Shown here: positions 26,460 through 35,117 of the stretch, piece by piece
Layout of the letters: each line of letters opens with the position of its first letter
Numbering within the stretch: the stretch's first letter is position 1
DNA from: Rhizobacter sp. OV335
Lineage (GTDB): Bacteria; Pseudomonadota; Gammaproteobacteria; Burkholderiales; Burkholderiaceae_C
Direction: 5' to 3'
Assembly: GCF_900142965.1 (NCBI RefSeq)
Contig: NZ_FRCQ01000017.1
Location: forward strand, 84,538-148,537
Length of the DNA: 64,000 nucleotides
Notes under the pieces: generated by a model
Told to the model about the DNA's origin: nothing
What the model saw: only the letters and a program-made list of their open reading frames with translations
Database searches by the model: none
Made by a program: the position numbers and the translations under genes

Positions 26460-26882
26460 CTACGCGACCTGCGAGCGCACCCACGAGACGATCTCCTGTG
26501 CCGGCAGGGCACCGCTGCGGCGGGCCACCTCCTTGCCGCCGCGGAACAGCAGCAATGTCGGGATGCTGCGGATGCCATAGGCGGCCGCACTGCGCTGCGC
26601 GGCCTCGGTGTCGAGCTTCGCGAAACGCACGCCGGGCAACTGGCGTGAGGCCGCCTCGAACTGCGGCGCCATCGAGCGGCACGGGCCGCACCATTCGGCC
26701 CAGCAGTCCACCAGCAGCGGCATCTCGTTGCCGGCGACATGCCGCTCCAGGCTCGCATCGTCGACCTCGATCGGGTGCGATGGCAGCAGGCTCTTGCCGC
26801 AGTGGCCGCACAGCGGATCGTCGCCCAGCCTCGCATCGGGGACGCGGTTGCGGGTCAGGCACGAAGGGCAGACGAGTTGCAT
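26460..26882 (-). CDS. trxC: Thioredoxin 2 (TrxC)
   Basis: A 140-residue cytoplasmic thioredoxin 2. The N-terminal extension carries two CxxC pairs (VCPSCLTRN and LCGHCGK) that bind zinc. The thioredoxin fold follows, with the active site WAEWCGPCRSMAP and the cis-Pro in IRSIPTLLLF. TrxC reduces disulfides and is often induced by oxidative stress. I started at the ATG complementary to 26880-26882, which gives MQLVCPSC, the usual N-terminus. It lies 19 bases downstream of gmhA in the same direction, so the two are probably cotranscribed. Confidence 0.95.
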   Translation of the reverse strand: MQLVCPSCLTRNRVPDARLGDDPLCGHCGKSLLPSHPIEVDDASLERHVAGNEMPLLVDCWAEWCGPCRSMAPQFEAASRQLPGVRFAKLDTEAAQRSAAAYGIRSIPTLLLFRGGKEVARRSGALPAQEIVSWVRSQVA

Positions 26883-26901
26883 GCAGGGCTCCTTGCCGTC
26901 C

Positions 26902-27492
26902 TCAGGCAGCGTAGTTTTCAGGGAAGAACCGGCGCTCGATGAGTTCAATGAGGATGTGCAACACCTTGATGTGCAGCTCCTGCACGCGGTCGGCATAGCG
27001 GCCCCCCGGCGTGCAGACGTAGACGTCGGCGAGCGCCTCGAACTCGGGGTTGCGCTTGCCGGTCAGCGCGATCACCGACAGGCCTTGCTCCTTCGCGACG
27101 CGGGCGGCGCGCAGGATGTTCTTGCTGGTGCCGCTGGTGCTGATCGCCAGCAGGCAGTCGCCCGGCCGGCCGTGCGCCTCGACATAGCGAGAGAACACCT
27201 GCTCGTAGCCGAGGTCGTTGCCGACGCAGCTCATGTGGCTGGCGTCGCTGATCGCGGCGGCGCCGAGGGGCGGGCGGTCATTCCGGTAGCGGCCGGTGAG
27301 TTCTTCGGCGAAGTGCATCGCGTCGCACATCGAGCCGCCGTTGCCGCACGAGTAGACGCGCCCCTTGCGCTCGAAGACCTGGATCAGCAGCGCGGCGGCC
27401 TGCTCGACGCTCGCGAGCGCCGGACCATCGGACAGCAGCGCGTCGAGCGCGCGCTGGGCTTCGCGCAGGTTGGATTGGATGTGTTCGATCAT
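26902..27492 (-). CDS. gmhA: Sedoheptulose-7-phosphate isomerase / SIS-domain protein
   Basis: A 196-residue single-SIS-domain protein of the GmhA/DiaA group. GmhA turns D-sedoheptulose 7-phosphate into D-glycero-D-manno-heptose 7-phosphate for the LPS inner core. The sugar-phosphate loop CGNGGSMCDAMHFAEEL, the Ser/Thr loop AISTSGTSKN and the metal/catalytic-type residues in VQELHIKVLHILIELIE can be seen, and the length is right for GmhA. The GNGGS loop normally reads GNGGSAADA; here Met-Cys replace Ala-Ala. DiaA, a DnaA-binding paralogue, has much the same sequence, so the name is probable rather than certain. It lies between PAP2 (upstream) and trxC on the same strand. Confidence 0.8.
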   Translation of the reverse strand: MIEHIQSNLREAQRALDALLSDGPALASVEQAAALLIQVFERKGRVYSCGNGGSMCDAMHFAEELTGRYRNDRPPLGAAAISDASHMSCVGNDLGYEQVFSRYVEAHGRPGDCLLAISTSGTSKNILRAARVAKEQGLSVIALTGKRNPEFEALADVYVCTPGGRYADRVQELHIKVLHILIELIERRFFPENYAA

Positions 27493-27550
27493 GTCGGGTG
27501 TTCCATCAGGACATCTGGGGACGGCCAGCCCGTCCGCAATGCCCCGAAGG

Positions 27551-28288
27551 TTAACCCTTGGCCGCGCCCAGTCCGGTCGTGGCCGGCACGATGCGGCCCC
27601 ATCGGGCGGTGTGCGAGGCCAGCACGCAGACCGTCCAGCAGACCCACGCGGTCCACAGCGAGTGGCTCAGGTAGTGCGCGCCGCGCATCACCTGCACCCA
27701 GGCGAAGACACTGCCACAAGCCAGCGTGATGGCCAGCCAGCGGCGTGCCGCCACCGGCGATGCGCGGCGCAGCGCGAACCAGCCCGCCAGGAACGAGAAC
27801 GCCGTCGACGCGTGGCCGGACGGGAAGCACTGGCCCGAGCCGCCGTCGCGCTTCCAGAACTGCCAGTGCGGCACGTAGTCGAGCACGTCGCCACCGAAGC
27901 GGGCGAGGTCCCAGGGGCAACTGGTGGCGCTGTTGCGCTTGAGCAGCGGAATCAGGATCACGCAGGCCAGCGTGGTCGTCACCCACCAGACCCGCTCCCG
28001 CTTCGTCAGGCCGCGGGCGAAGGGCAGCGGGCGCCAGATGCCGACCAGCAGCACGCCGAACAGCGCCCAGGCCGGCCAGCGGGCGGCGTCGTGGAGCAGC
28101 GTGCCGGTGAGCCAGCGGTCGCGCCAGGCAAAGCCTTGGGCGTTGCCGAACCACGAGGTGAGGGCGAGGTCCAGGCCGCTCAGGTCCCAGGCGAGCAGCA
28201 CGGCCAGCGACAGCAGCACGACCAGCAGGTCGGCGCGCAGCGTGAGCGCATGCCGGGCCGGTGTTGACGGATAGACGGGAGCCACCAT
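27551..28288 (-). CDS. PAP2-family membrane phosphatase
   Basis: A 245-residue integral membrane phosphatase with about six hydrophobic helices. The type 2 phosphatidic acid phosphatase motifs are present: KRNSATSCPWDL (motif 1, K-R-x6-P), CFPSGHAS (motif 2, with catalytic His) and RGAHYLSHSLW (motif 3, R-x5-H). It should dephosphorylate a lipid phosphate or undecaprenyl/lipid A phosphate on the outer face of the inner membrane; which one is not clear. The LpxE/LpxF-like and PgpB-like groups share these motifs. gmhA, an LPS core gene, is directly downstream, which fits a role in envelope lipids by inference only. It is divergent from the second H-NS gene. Confidence 0.9.
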   Translation of the reverse strand: MVAPVYPSTPARHALTLRADLLVVLLSLAVLLAWDLSGLDLALTSWFGNAQGFAWRDRWLTGTLLHDAARWPAWALFGVLLVGIWRPLPFARGLTKRERVWWVTTTLACVILIPLLKRNSATSCPWDLARFGGDVLDYVPHWQFWKRDGGSGQCFPSGHASTAFSFLAGWFALRRASPVAARRWLAITLACGSVFAWVQVMRGAHYLSHSLWTAWVCWTVCVLASHTARWGRIVPATTGLGAAKG

Positions 28289-28523
28289 GGGTCGCGATGC
28301 TCGCGACCCAGACTTAGGCCCGCCTTAGTCGAACCCGTCAACGATCCGGCAGTGTCAACTGCGTCACGTGGGATGGGCCCTCGGGATGCCGTGTGATATG
28401 GTCGCGCCGGCACATCCGGGGCTCAGTCCGCGGTGTGCAGCCCTGGTCTCGGCGTACGAAGGAAGTCGGTCAATCAAGAACCGGCACGGGAGGCGGCGCC
28501 TGTCGCAACTCATGGAAACTCCG

Positions 28524-28868
28524 ATGTCGAAAACTCTGGCCCAACTGAAAAAAGAGATCGCAAACCTCACGCGTGAAGCGGAGAAGCTGCAACGCAAGGA
28601 AATCGAAGGCGTCGTCGTACGCATCAAGGAAGCGATCGAGGCCTATGGCCTGACGGCCGCCGACCTGGGCCTGGGCGGCGCAAAGCGCGGCCCGAAGCTG
28701 GCCGCAGCCAAGAAGGTCACTGCGAAGCGCGGCCGCAAGAAGGCGGGCGGCGAGGTGAAGTTCCGCGACGAGTCCGGCAACGTCTGGGGCGGCCGTGGCC
28801 CGCGTCCGAAGTGGCTGCGCGATGCGTTGACGTCCGGCAAGCAGCTGTCTGATTTCGCCGTGGAATGA
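28524..28868 (+). CDS. H-NS family nucleoid-associated protein, second copy
   Basis: A 114-residue H-NS protein (start ATG 28524, with GGAAAC about 8 bases upstream; an ATG 4 codons earlier is possible). The N-terminal helix (LAQLKKEIANLTREAEKLQ) serves oligomerisation, a Lys-rich linker (AAAKKVTAKRGRKKAGG) follows, and the C-terminal DNA-binding hook is DESGNVWGGRGPRPKWLRDAL. In place of ATGETWSGRG it has SGNVWGGRG, so the two H-NS copies in this window are clearly diverged paralogues and may have different targets or oligomerise together. It lies upstream of the ribose operon, followed by a strong hairpin. Confidence 0.93.
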   Translation: MSKTLAQLKKEIANLTREAEKLQRKEIEGVVVRIKEAIEAYGLTAADLGLGGAKRGPKLAAAKKVTAKRGRKKAGGEVKFRDESGNVWGGRGPRPKWLRDALTSGKQLSDFAVE

Positions 28869-28875
28869 CGACCCC

Positions 28876-28899
28876 TCGGTCGACGAGTACGTCGACCGA
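28876..28899 (+). terminator. Hairpin after the second H-NS gene
   Basis: A perfect 10-bp stem, TCGGTCGACG (28876-28885) with CGTCGACCGA (28890-28899), around an AGTA loop, 7 bases after the H-NS stop. It is followed by CCCCCGGGGG and not by a T run. It may aid termination or protect the mRNA 3' end, but is not a canonical rho-independent terminator. Confidence 0.4.
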
Positions 28900-28992
28900 T
28901 CCCCCGGGGGGATGCGGCCCGGCGCTCGGCCCGCTCCGCTTCAATCACCCGGGTATTCCCTCTGGTGACTCCAACGCGATGGTCCTTAAATA

Positions 28993-29017
28993 GCAAACGT
29001 TCGCGCAAACGTTTGCG
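28993..29017. promoter_or_regulatory. Tandem LacI-family operators of the ribose operon
   Basis: Two 12-bp cores abut: GCAAACGTTCGC (28993-29004, one mismatch from symmetric) and GCAAACGTTTGC (29005-29016, perfect; the palindrome extends to 14 bp, 29004-29017). The central AAACGTTT is the LacI-family/RbsR-type half-site pair. They lie 111-135 bases before rbsB and just after an AT-rich TTAAATA stretch that could serve as -10. The RbsR-like gene in the operon is the natural binder. Confidence 0.75.
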
Positions 29018-29127
29018 TATGAAGATGGACCGCCGCAACGAAGAACGTGGTGCGAACGAAGTACCGTCCGGGCGGTTGACCGTCCCGCTGCCCGGGCAAC
29101 AATCCACGCTTCGAGGAGACACACAAC

Positions 29128-30087
29128 ATGACGATCGCTTTCCACAGCCGCCAACGCCGCGGCATCGCCGTGGCCGCCGCCGCCCTGGCTGCCGGCTTCT
29201 TCCTGACCGCCGCCCACGCCGATGACGCCAAGCCGCGCGTCGGGCTGGTGATGAAATCGCTGGCCAACGAGTTCTTCAAGAACATGACCGAAGGCGCGCT
29301 TGCCCACGAGAAGAAGCGCGGCGACTTCACGCTGAAGGCGGTCGGCATGCAGTCCGAGACCGACTTCGACGCGCAGACCGCCGCGGTCGAGAACTTCGTG
29401 ACGCAGAAGTACGACGTGATCGTGATCGCGCCGGCCGATTCGCGGGCGATGGTCGCACCGGTCGCGAAGGCGCTGAAGGCCGGCATCACCGTCGTCAACT
29501 TCGACGTGGCACTCGACCCGGCGGCGATGAAGAAGGCCGGCCTCGACCTCGCCTTCGTCGGTCCCGACAACCGCGCCGGCGCCAAGCTGGCCGGCGATGA
29601 ACTCGCCAAGGCGATCGGCCCGGGCGCCAAGATCGTCATCATCGAAGGCAACCCCGGCGCCGACAACGCGCTGCAGCGCAAGCTCGGTTTCGAGGACGCG
29701 GCCAAGGCCGGCAAGCTGAACATCGTCGCGTCGCAGACCGCGCACTGGGAGACCGAGGAGGCCAACGCGGTCTTCACGAACATCCTGACCGCCAACCCCG
29801 ACATCAAGGGCGTGATGGTCGCCAACGACTCGATGGCGCTCGGCGTCTCGAAGGCGCTCGATGCCGCGGGCAAGTCCGGGCAGATCAAGGTGGTCGGCTT
29901 CGACAACATCCCGGCGATCCGCCCGCTGATCAAGCAGGGCAAGGTGCTCGCGACGGTCGACCAGTTCGGCACCGAGATGGCCGCCAACGCGATCGACTAC
30001 GGCATCAAGTCGCGCAAGGACAAGCAGCCGCTGAAGGGCTGGGTCAAGACGCCGATCGAGCTGGTCACCGCCAAGAACCTCAAGTAG
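29128..30087 (+). CDS. rbsB: Ribose-type ABC transporter substrate-binding protein
   Basis: A 319-residue periplasmic sugar-binding protein. The signal peptide has the basic start RQRRG, a hydrophobic AVAAAALAAGFFLTAA core and cleavage near AHA-DD. The mature part is a periplasmic_binding_1 fold: VGLVMKSLANEFFKNM at the start, IVIAPADSRAMV, VNFDVALD, NPGADNALQRKLGFED, GVMVANDSMALG and VVGFDNIP. These are the RbsB/LacI-fold sugar contacts. It feeds ribose or a similar pentose to the membrane complex. A GAGGAG-like ribosome site stands before the ATG. It is the first gene of a six-gene operon behind the tandem operators. Confidence 0.92.
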   Translation: MTIAFHSRQRRGIAVAAAALAAGFFLTAAHADDAKPRVGLVMKSLANEFFKNMTEGALAHEKKRGDFTLKAVGMQSETDFDAQTAAVENFVTQKYDVIVIAPADSRAMVAPVAKALKAGITVVNFDVALDPAAMKKAGLDLAFVGPDNRAGAKLAGDELAKAIGPGAKIVIIEGNPGADNALQRKLGFEDAAKAGKLNIVASQTAHWETEEANAVFTNILTANPDIKGVMVANDSMALGVSKALDAAGKSGQIKVVGFDNIPAIRPLIKQGKVLATVDQFGTEMAANAIDYGIKSRKDKQPLKGWVKTPIELVTAKNLK

Positions 30088-30112
30088 TTCGCGCTGCCCA
30101 GGGAGCCCGCGC

Positions 30113-31684
30113 GTGGACAGCACCACCAACACCGCAACCAGCGCCACCGTCGCGCTCGAGCTGCAGGGGCTGACGCGCCGGCATCCCGGCGTGACGGCGC
30201 TCGACGGCGTCGACCTCACGCTGATGCGCGGCGAAGTGCACGCGCTGGCCGGCGAGAACGGCGCCGGCAAGTCCAGCCTGATCAAGATCCTGTGCGGCGC
30301 CGACCGCCCCGACGCCGGCCGCATGCGGCTGTTCGGCGAGGTCTACGCGCCGCAGTCGCCGCTGGCCGCGATGCGCGCCGGCATCCGCGTCGTGCACCAG
30401 GAGCTGCACATGCTGGGCGAGCTGTCGGTGGCCGAGAACCTGCTGTTCGAGCGGCTGCCGCGCACCCGGCTCGGTCTGCTCGACCGCGCTGCGATGGAAC
30501 GGCGTGCACGCGAGCTGCTCGCTCTGGTCGGGCTCGACGAGCTGTCGCCGGCCACCCGCGTCGGCACGCTGGGCATGGCGCAGCAGCAACTGCTCGAGAT
30601 CGCGAAGGCGCTGTCGAACCAGCGCGGTGGCACGGCGCGCATCGTCATCATGGACGAGCCGACCGCGACGCTGACCCCGCGCGAGACCGACCGCCTGCTC
30701 GCCATCATCCGCAAGCTGCGCGGCGACGGCGTCACGGTGGTCTTCGTGTCGCACCACCTGCAGGAGCTGTTCGAGGTGTGCGACCGCGTCACGGTGCTGC
30801 GCAACGGCCGCCACGTCGCGACGCAGCCGATGGCCGGCACCTCGACCGGCGAGCTGGTTCGCCTGATGGTCGGGCGCGAGCTGGTCGAGCGGCCGGCGCG
30901 CGTCGCACCTGCAATCGATGCCAGCCAGCCCACGGCGTTGCGGGTCGAAGGCCTGCGCCACGCCGGCCGCCGCGATGCACCCAGCATCGATTTCAGCCTG
31001 CGCTACGGCGAGATCGTCGGGCTGGCCGGCCTGGTCGGCTCCGGCCGCACCGAGACGCTGCGCGCGATCTTCGGCGCCGACCGCGCCGCCGCCGGGCAGG
31101 TCTTCCGCGACGACCGGCCGGTGCGCATCGCGAGCCCGAAGGATGCCCTCGCGCACGGCATCTGCCTCGTCACCGAGAACCGCAAGGAAGAAGGCCTGGT
31201 GCTCGACATGCCGATCCGCGCCAACCTGAGCCTGGCGCGGCTCGGCGCGGTGTCGCGCGGCGGGCTGCTGAGCGCCGAGGCCGAGAACGCGGCCGCGCGC
31301 CGCATGGTCGGCGAGCTGCAGATCCGGCTCGCGTCGATCGCGCAGCCGGTGCGCCAGCTGTCGGGCGGCAACCAGCAGAAGGTGGTGCTCGGCAAGTGGC
31401 TGCTGCGCGACCCGAAGGTGCTGCTGCTCGACGAGCCGACGCGCGGCGTCGACGTCGGCGCCAAGGCCGAGATCCACGCGCTGCTGGAGCGCATGGCCGC
31501 GCAGGGCATGGCGGTGCTGGTGGTGTCGTCCGACCTGCGCGAGCTGATCGGCCTGTGCGACCGCATGCTGGTGATGAGCCGCGGCGTGCTGGTCGGCGAG
31601 CTGCCGCGCGCGCAGTTCGATGAAGAGGCCATCCTCGCGATGGCCTACCGTGAATACCTTGTTCGTCCGCCACAAGCGGCCTAG
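30113..31684 (+). CDS. rbsA: Ribose ABC transporter ATP-binding protein
   Basis: A 523-residue tandem ATPase of the RbsA/MglA type, start GTG 30113 with GGGAG 8-12 bases upstream. The first nucleotide-binding domain has a full Walker A (GENGAGKSS), signature-like LGMAQQQLLEIAKAL and Walker B VIMDEPTATLT. The second has the degenerate Walker A GLVGSGRTE that is normal for this family, the signature LSGGNQQKVVLGKWL and Walker B LLLDEPTRGVDVG. ATP hydrolysis drives sugar import through RbsC. It lies 25 bases behind rbsB and 20 bases before rbsC. Confidence 0.94.
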   Translation: MDSTTNTATSATVALELQGLTRRHPGVTALDGVDLTLMRGEVHALAGENGAGKSSLIKILCGADRPDAGRMRLFGEVYAPQSPLAAMRAGIRVVHQELHMLGELSVAENLLFERLPRTRLGLLDRAAMERRARELLALVGLDELSPATRVGTLGMAQQQLLEIAKALSNQRGGTARIVIMDEPTATLTPRETDRLLAIIRKLRGDGVTVVFVSHHLQELFEVCDRVTVLRNGRHVATQPMAGTSTGELVRLMVGRELVERPARVAPAIDASQPTALRVEGLRHAGRRDAPSIDFSLRYGEIVGLAGLVGSGRTETLRAIFGADRAAAGQVFRDDRPVRIASPKDALAHGICLVTENRKEEGLVLDMPIRANLSLARLGAVSRGGLLSAEAENAAARRMVGELQIRLASIAQPVRQLSGGNQQKVVLGKWLLRDPKVLLLDEPTRGVDVGAKAEIHALLERMAAQGMAVLVVSSDLRELIGLCDRMLVMSRGVLVGELPRAQFDEEAILAMAYREYLVRPPQAA

Positions 31685-31704
31685 CAACAGAAGGCCTGGA
31701 TCCG

Positions 31705-32718
31705 ATGCAAACGATGAACCTGACACCGTCCCCCTCCGCCGGCGCCTCGATGGGCGACCGCGCCGCGCTCGTGCTGCGCGAGGCCGGCATCGGGCTGGCG
31801 TTGCTGGTGCTGCTCGGCGTGTTCGCGCTGCTGTCGCCGATCTTCCTGACCGCCGGCAACATCACCAACATCTTCACGCAGATCTCGATCAACGTGATCC
31901 TCGCGGTCGGCATGACCTTCGTGATCCTGATCGGCGGCATCGACCTCTCGGTCGGCTCGGTGATGGCGCTCTGCGCGGTGGTGGCCGGCACGGTGCTGAA
32001 GCTCGACGGGCTCGACCCGGCCATGGCGATCGTGCTCGCGCTGGCGGCGAGCATCGCGGTCGGCGCGGCCTGCGGGCTGGTCAACGGCGCGGTGTCGGCC
32101 TGGTGGGCGATCCCGTCGTTCATCGTCACGCTGGGCATGCTGAACATCGCGCGCGGCGCGGCGCTGCAATGGACGCAGGCCCGTTCCATCTACGAGTTCC
32201 CCGACGCCTTCAACAACTTCGGCAGCGCCACGCTGCTGGGCGTGCCGGCGATCTTCCTGGTGGCGCTGGCGCTGGTGGCGGCCGGATGGTTCGTGCTGAA
32301 CCGCACCGTGTTCGGCCGCCTGGTCTACGCCATCGGCAACAACGAAGAGGCGGTGCGGCTGGCCGGCCACAGCGTGCGCTTCTACAAGATCGCGGCCTTC
32401 GTGATCTGCGGCGCGGCGGTTGGCGTCGGCGCGGTGATCTACATGACGCGGCTGACGATCGCGAGCCCGATCTCGGGCATCGGCTTCGAGCTGAATGCGA
32501 TCGCGGCGGTGATCATCGGCGGCACCAGCCTGTCGGGCGGGCGCGGCTCGATCATCGGCACGCTGCTCGGCGCGTGCATCATCGGGGTCCTGGCCAACGG
32601 CCTGATCCTGATCGGCATGAGCGACTTCCTTCGGCAGATGGTCACCGGTTTCGTCATCATCCTCGCGGTGGTGCTGGACGTGCTGCGCGCACGGCTGGCG
32701 CAGCGTGCCGCGCGATGA
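31705..32718 (+). CDS. rbsC: Ribose ABC transporter permease
   Basis: A 337-residue inner-membrane permease with eight or more hydrophobic segments. Family hallmarks are FLTAGNITNIFTQISIN, the GMTFVILIGGIDLSVGS loop that contacts the ATPase, NGAVSAWWAIPSFIVTLGM, and the late GGTSLSGGRGS motif. It forms the channel that takes the sugar from RbsB. Its TGA overlaps the next start by four bases (ATGA), so translation of the regulator gene is probably coupled. Confidence 0.94.
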   Translation: MQTMNLTPSPSAGASMGDRAALVLREAGIGLALLVLLGVFALLSPIFLTAGNITNIFTQISINVILAVGMTFVILIGGIDLSVGSVMALCAVVAGTVLKLDGLDPAMAIVLALAASIAVGAACGLVNGAVSAWWAIPSFIVTLGMLNIARGAALQWTQARSIYEFPDAFNNFGSATLLGVPAIFLVALALVAAGWFVLNRTVFGRLVYAIGNNEEAVRLAGHSVRFYKIAAFVICGAAVGVGAVIYMTRLTIASPISGIGFELNAIAAVIIGGTSLSGGRGSIIGTLLGACIIGVLANGLILIGMSDFLRQMVTGFVIILAVVLDVLRARLAQRAAR

Positions 32719-33788
32719 ACGGCAGCGAGCGCAACGAGAGCGGCGAACGCAGCACCGGGCGCGAGGCCCGTGTGCCGGCCCGCATCAGCACCATCAAGGA
32801 CGTGGCGCTGCAGGCCCAGGTCTCGGTGACGACGGTGTCGCACGTGGTCAACGGCACGCGCTTCGTCAGCGAGGCGGCGCGCCAGCGGGTGCAGCAGGCG
32901 ATCGAGGAGCTGCGCTACGTGCCGAGCGCGCTGGCGCGCAGCCTGAAGAGCAACCGGACGCACACCGTCGGGATGATGATCCCGAACAGCTCGAACCCGT
33001 ATTTCGCCGAGATCATCCGCGGCATCGAGGACACCTGCTACGAGGCCGGCTTCAACGTGATCCTGTGCAACTCCGACGACGACCCGCTGAAGCAGAGCAC
33101 CTACGTGCGCCTGCTGAGCGAGAAGCAGGTCGACGGGCTGATCGTGATGTCGTCCGGCGCCGACGGCGAGCTGCTCGACACGCTGCGCGATGCCAACATG
33201 CCCCAGGTGGTGGTCGACCGCGAGATCGACGACCTGGAGGCCGACCTGGTCGAGGTCAACCACGAGGCCGGCGGCGTGATCGCGACCGAGCACCTGCTGT
33301 CGCTCGGGCACCGGCGCATCGCCTGCATCGCGGGGCCGCAGACGCTGTCGTCGGCGCGCCAGCGCGTGCTGGGCTACCACCGCGCGCTGCGCGAGGCCGG
33401 CCTGTCGGTCGACGACCGGCTGCTGCGCAGCGCCGATTTCACGAGCGCCGGCGGCCATGCCGCGATGGCCTCGCTGCTGCAGGGCGGCGTGCAGCCGACC
33501 GCGGTGTTCGTCTCGAACGACCTGATGGCGATCGGCGCGATCTGCGCGGCTGCGTCGCAGGGCTTGCGCATTCCGCAAGACCTGTCGGTGATCGGCTTCG
33601 ACGACATCGCGCTGTCGGCCTACAGCAACCCGCCGCTGACTACCGTCGCGCAGCCCAAGCACCGCACCGGCGAGCTGGCGGCGCAGCTGCTGATGCAGCG
33701 CATCGCCGACCGCGGGCGGGCGTTGCAGCGCGAGATCCTGCAGCCGTCGCTGACGGTGCGGCAGTCCACCGGGCCGGTGCCGTCATGA
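32715..33788 (+). CDS. rbsR: LacI-family transcriptional regulator (RbsR-like)
   Basis: A 357-residue LacI/GalR regulator. After a ~20-residue polar leader comes the N-terminal helix-turn-helix and hinge (ISTIKDVALQAQVSVTTVSH, then VNGTRFVSE and PSALARSLKS). The C-terminal sugar-sensing domain (VGMMIPNSSNPYFAEIIRG, LCNSDDDPLKQ, VDGLIVMSSG, VIGFDDIALSAYSNPPLTTV) resembles RbsB in fold. It should repress the operon through the GCAAACGTTTGC sites and be released by ribose; the repressor direction is inference from family behaviour. The gene is inside the operon it probably controls, with ATGA overlaps on both sides. Confidence 0.92.
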   Translation: MNGSERNESGERSTGREARVPARISTIKDVALQAQVSVTTVSHVVNGTRFVSEAARQRVQQAIEELRYVPSALARSLKSNRTHTVGMMIPNSSNPYFAEIIRGIEDTCYEAGFNVILCNSDDDPLKQSTYVRLLSEKQVDGLIVMSSGADGELLDTLRDANMPQVVVDREIDDLEADLVEVNHEAGGVIATEHLLSLGHRRIACIAGPQTLSSARQRVLGYHRALREAGLSVDDRLLRSADFTSAGGHAAMASLLQGGVQPTAVFVSNDLMAIGAICAAASQGLRIPQDLSVIGFDDIALSAYSNPPLTTVAQPKHRTGELAAQLLMQRIADRGRALQREILQPSLTVRQSTGPVPS

Positions 33789-34690
33789 CGCAACGGATTG
33801 TCGTGCTCGGCAGCGTCAATGCCGACCTGGTGCTGCGCTGTGAACGGTTGCCGGGGCCCGGCGAGACGGTGCATGGCCGCGAGTTCAAGGTGCTGCCGGG
33901 CGGCAAGGGCGCGAACCAGGCAGTGGCCGCGGCGCGGCTCGGCGCGGCGGTCAGCTTCATCGGCTGCGTCGGTGCCGACGACCACGGGCGCGAGGCGCGG
34001 CGCCGGCTGGCGGCCGAGGGCGTCGACATCGCGCACCTGGCCGAGGTGGCGCAGCCGACCGGCGTCGCGATGATCCTGGTCGACGACCACGGGCAGAACA
34101 GCATCGCGCTGTCGGCCGGCGCGAACGCGGCGCTCGATGTCGCGCAGGTCGAGGCGGCGGCGGCGCTGATCGCGTCGGCGGCGCTGCTGGTGTGCCAGCT
34201 CGAATCGCCGCTCGCCGCGGTGACACGGGCCATCGCGATCGCCCATGCGGCGGGCGTGCCGGTGCTGCTGAACCCGGCACCGGCGCAGGCCTTGCCGGCG
34301 GCCTTGCTGCAGCAGGTCGACGTGCTGGTGCCCAACGAGAGCGAGGCGGCGGTGCTGCTCGGCGAGGCGCTCGCGCCGGCCGACGCGGCGGCGCGGCTGC
34401 GCGAGCGCGGCCCGGTCACGGTGATCGTCACGCTGGGCGCCGACGGCGTGCAGTGCGCCGACGAGCGTGCCAACGTGCACGCGCCGGCACCGCGCACGAA
34501 GGCCGTCGACACCACCGGCGCGGGCGACACCTTCATCGGCGCGTTCGCGGCCGCGCGCTGCGCCGGGGCAGAACTGCACGCGGCCATCGCGCATGCGCAG
34601 CAGGCCGCGGCCTTCAGCGTGGCGCGGCCCGGCACCATCGATTCGATGCCGTTCGTGCGCGACCTGCAACCGGCGCTCTCGCCCTCGTGA
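33785..34690 (+). CDS. rbsK: Ribokinase
   Basis: A 301-residue PfkB-family sugar kinase that phosphorylates ribose to ribose 5-phosphate. PfkB motif 1 is VLPGGKGANQAVAAARLG, the substrate Asp is in the N-terminal GSVNADLVL, and motif 2 is DTTGAGDTFIGAFAAA with the catalytic Asp and anion hole. NPAPAQALP and LVPNESEA are also typical of RbsK. Length matches E. coli RbsK (309). The ATG overlaps the regulator's TGA (ATGA), and its own stop overlaps rbsD's GTG. Confidence 0.95.
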   Translation: MTQRIVVLGSVNADLVLRCERLPGPGETVHGREFKVLPGGKGANQAVAAARLGAAVSFIGCVGADDHGREARRRLAAEGVDIAHLAEVAQPTGVAMILVDDHGQNSIALSAGANAALDVAQVEAAAALIASAALLVCQLESPLAAVTRAIAIAHAAGVPVLLNPAPAQALPAALLQQVDVLVPNESEAAVLLGEALAPADAAARLRERGPVTVIVTLGADGVQCADERANVHAPAPRTKAVDTTGAGDTFIGAFAAARCAGAELHAAIAHAQQAAAFSVARPGTIDSMPFVRDLQPALSPS

Positions 34691-35082
34691 AGAAGACGCC
34701 GCTGCTGCACCGCGGCCTGTCGCAGCTGGTGGCGGGCCTGGGCCATGGCGACCTGGTCGTGATCGCCGATGCCGGGCTGCCGGTGCCGGTGGGCACGCCG
34801 TGCATCGACCTCGCGCTGACGCGCGGCGTGCCGTCGTTCGACCAGGTGCTGCAGGCGATCCTCAGCGAGATGCAGGTGGAGCGCATCGCGCTGGCCGACG
34901 AGGCGCTGCAGCGCAGCCCCGGCTTCGTCGAACAGGTGGGGGCCCGGATGCAGGGCGTGCCGGTGGAGCGGCTGTCGCACGACGAGCTGAAGCGGCGCAG
35001 CGCGTCGGCGCGCGCGATCGTGCGCAGCGGCGAGTTCACGCCGTACGCCAACCTGCTGCTGTACGCCGGCGTCGTGTTCTAG
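34687..35082 (+). CDS. rbsD: D-ribose pyranase
   Basis: A 131-residue RbsD, which converts the pyranose to the furanose form of ribose before phosphorylation. It starts at GTG 34687 (GTGA overlap with rbsK), giving VKKTPLLHRGLSQLVAGLGH, with the catalytic His of HRGLS. IADAGLPVP, CIDLALTRGVPSF and the C-terminal GEFTPYANLLLYAGVVF are the conserved pieces. It closes the ribose operon; the next gene begins 35 bases later and has another function. No terminator is visible in that gap, so read-through is possible. Confidence 0.95.
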   Translation: MKKTPLLHRGLSQLVAGLGHGDLVVIADAGLPVPVGTPCIDLALTRGVPSFDQVLQAILSEMQVERIALADEALQRSPGFVEQVGARMQGVPVERLSHDELKRRSASARAIVRSGEFTPYANLLLYAGVVF

Positions 35083-35117
35083 TGCCGACAGGCCCTGGCG
35101 CGATACAGTCTCGCCCC

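Noticed and set aside
30080..31726. A 548-codon minus-strand frame opposite rbsA
   Set aside because: Shadow frame; rbsA has all ABC motifs.
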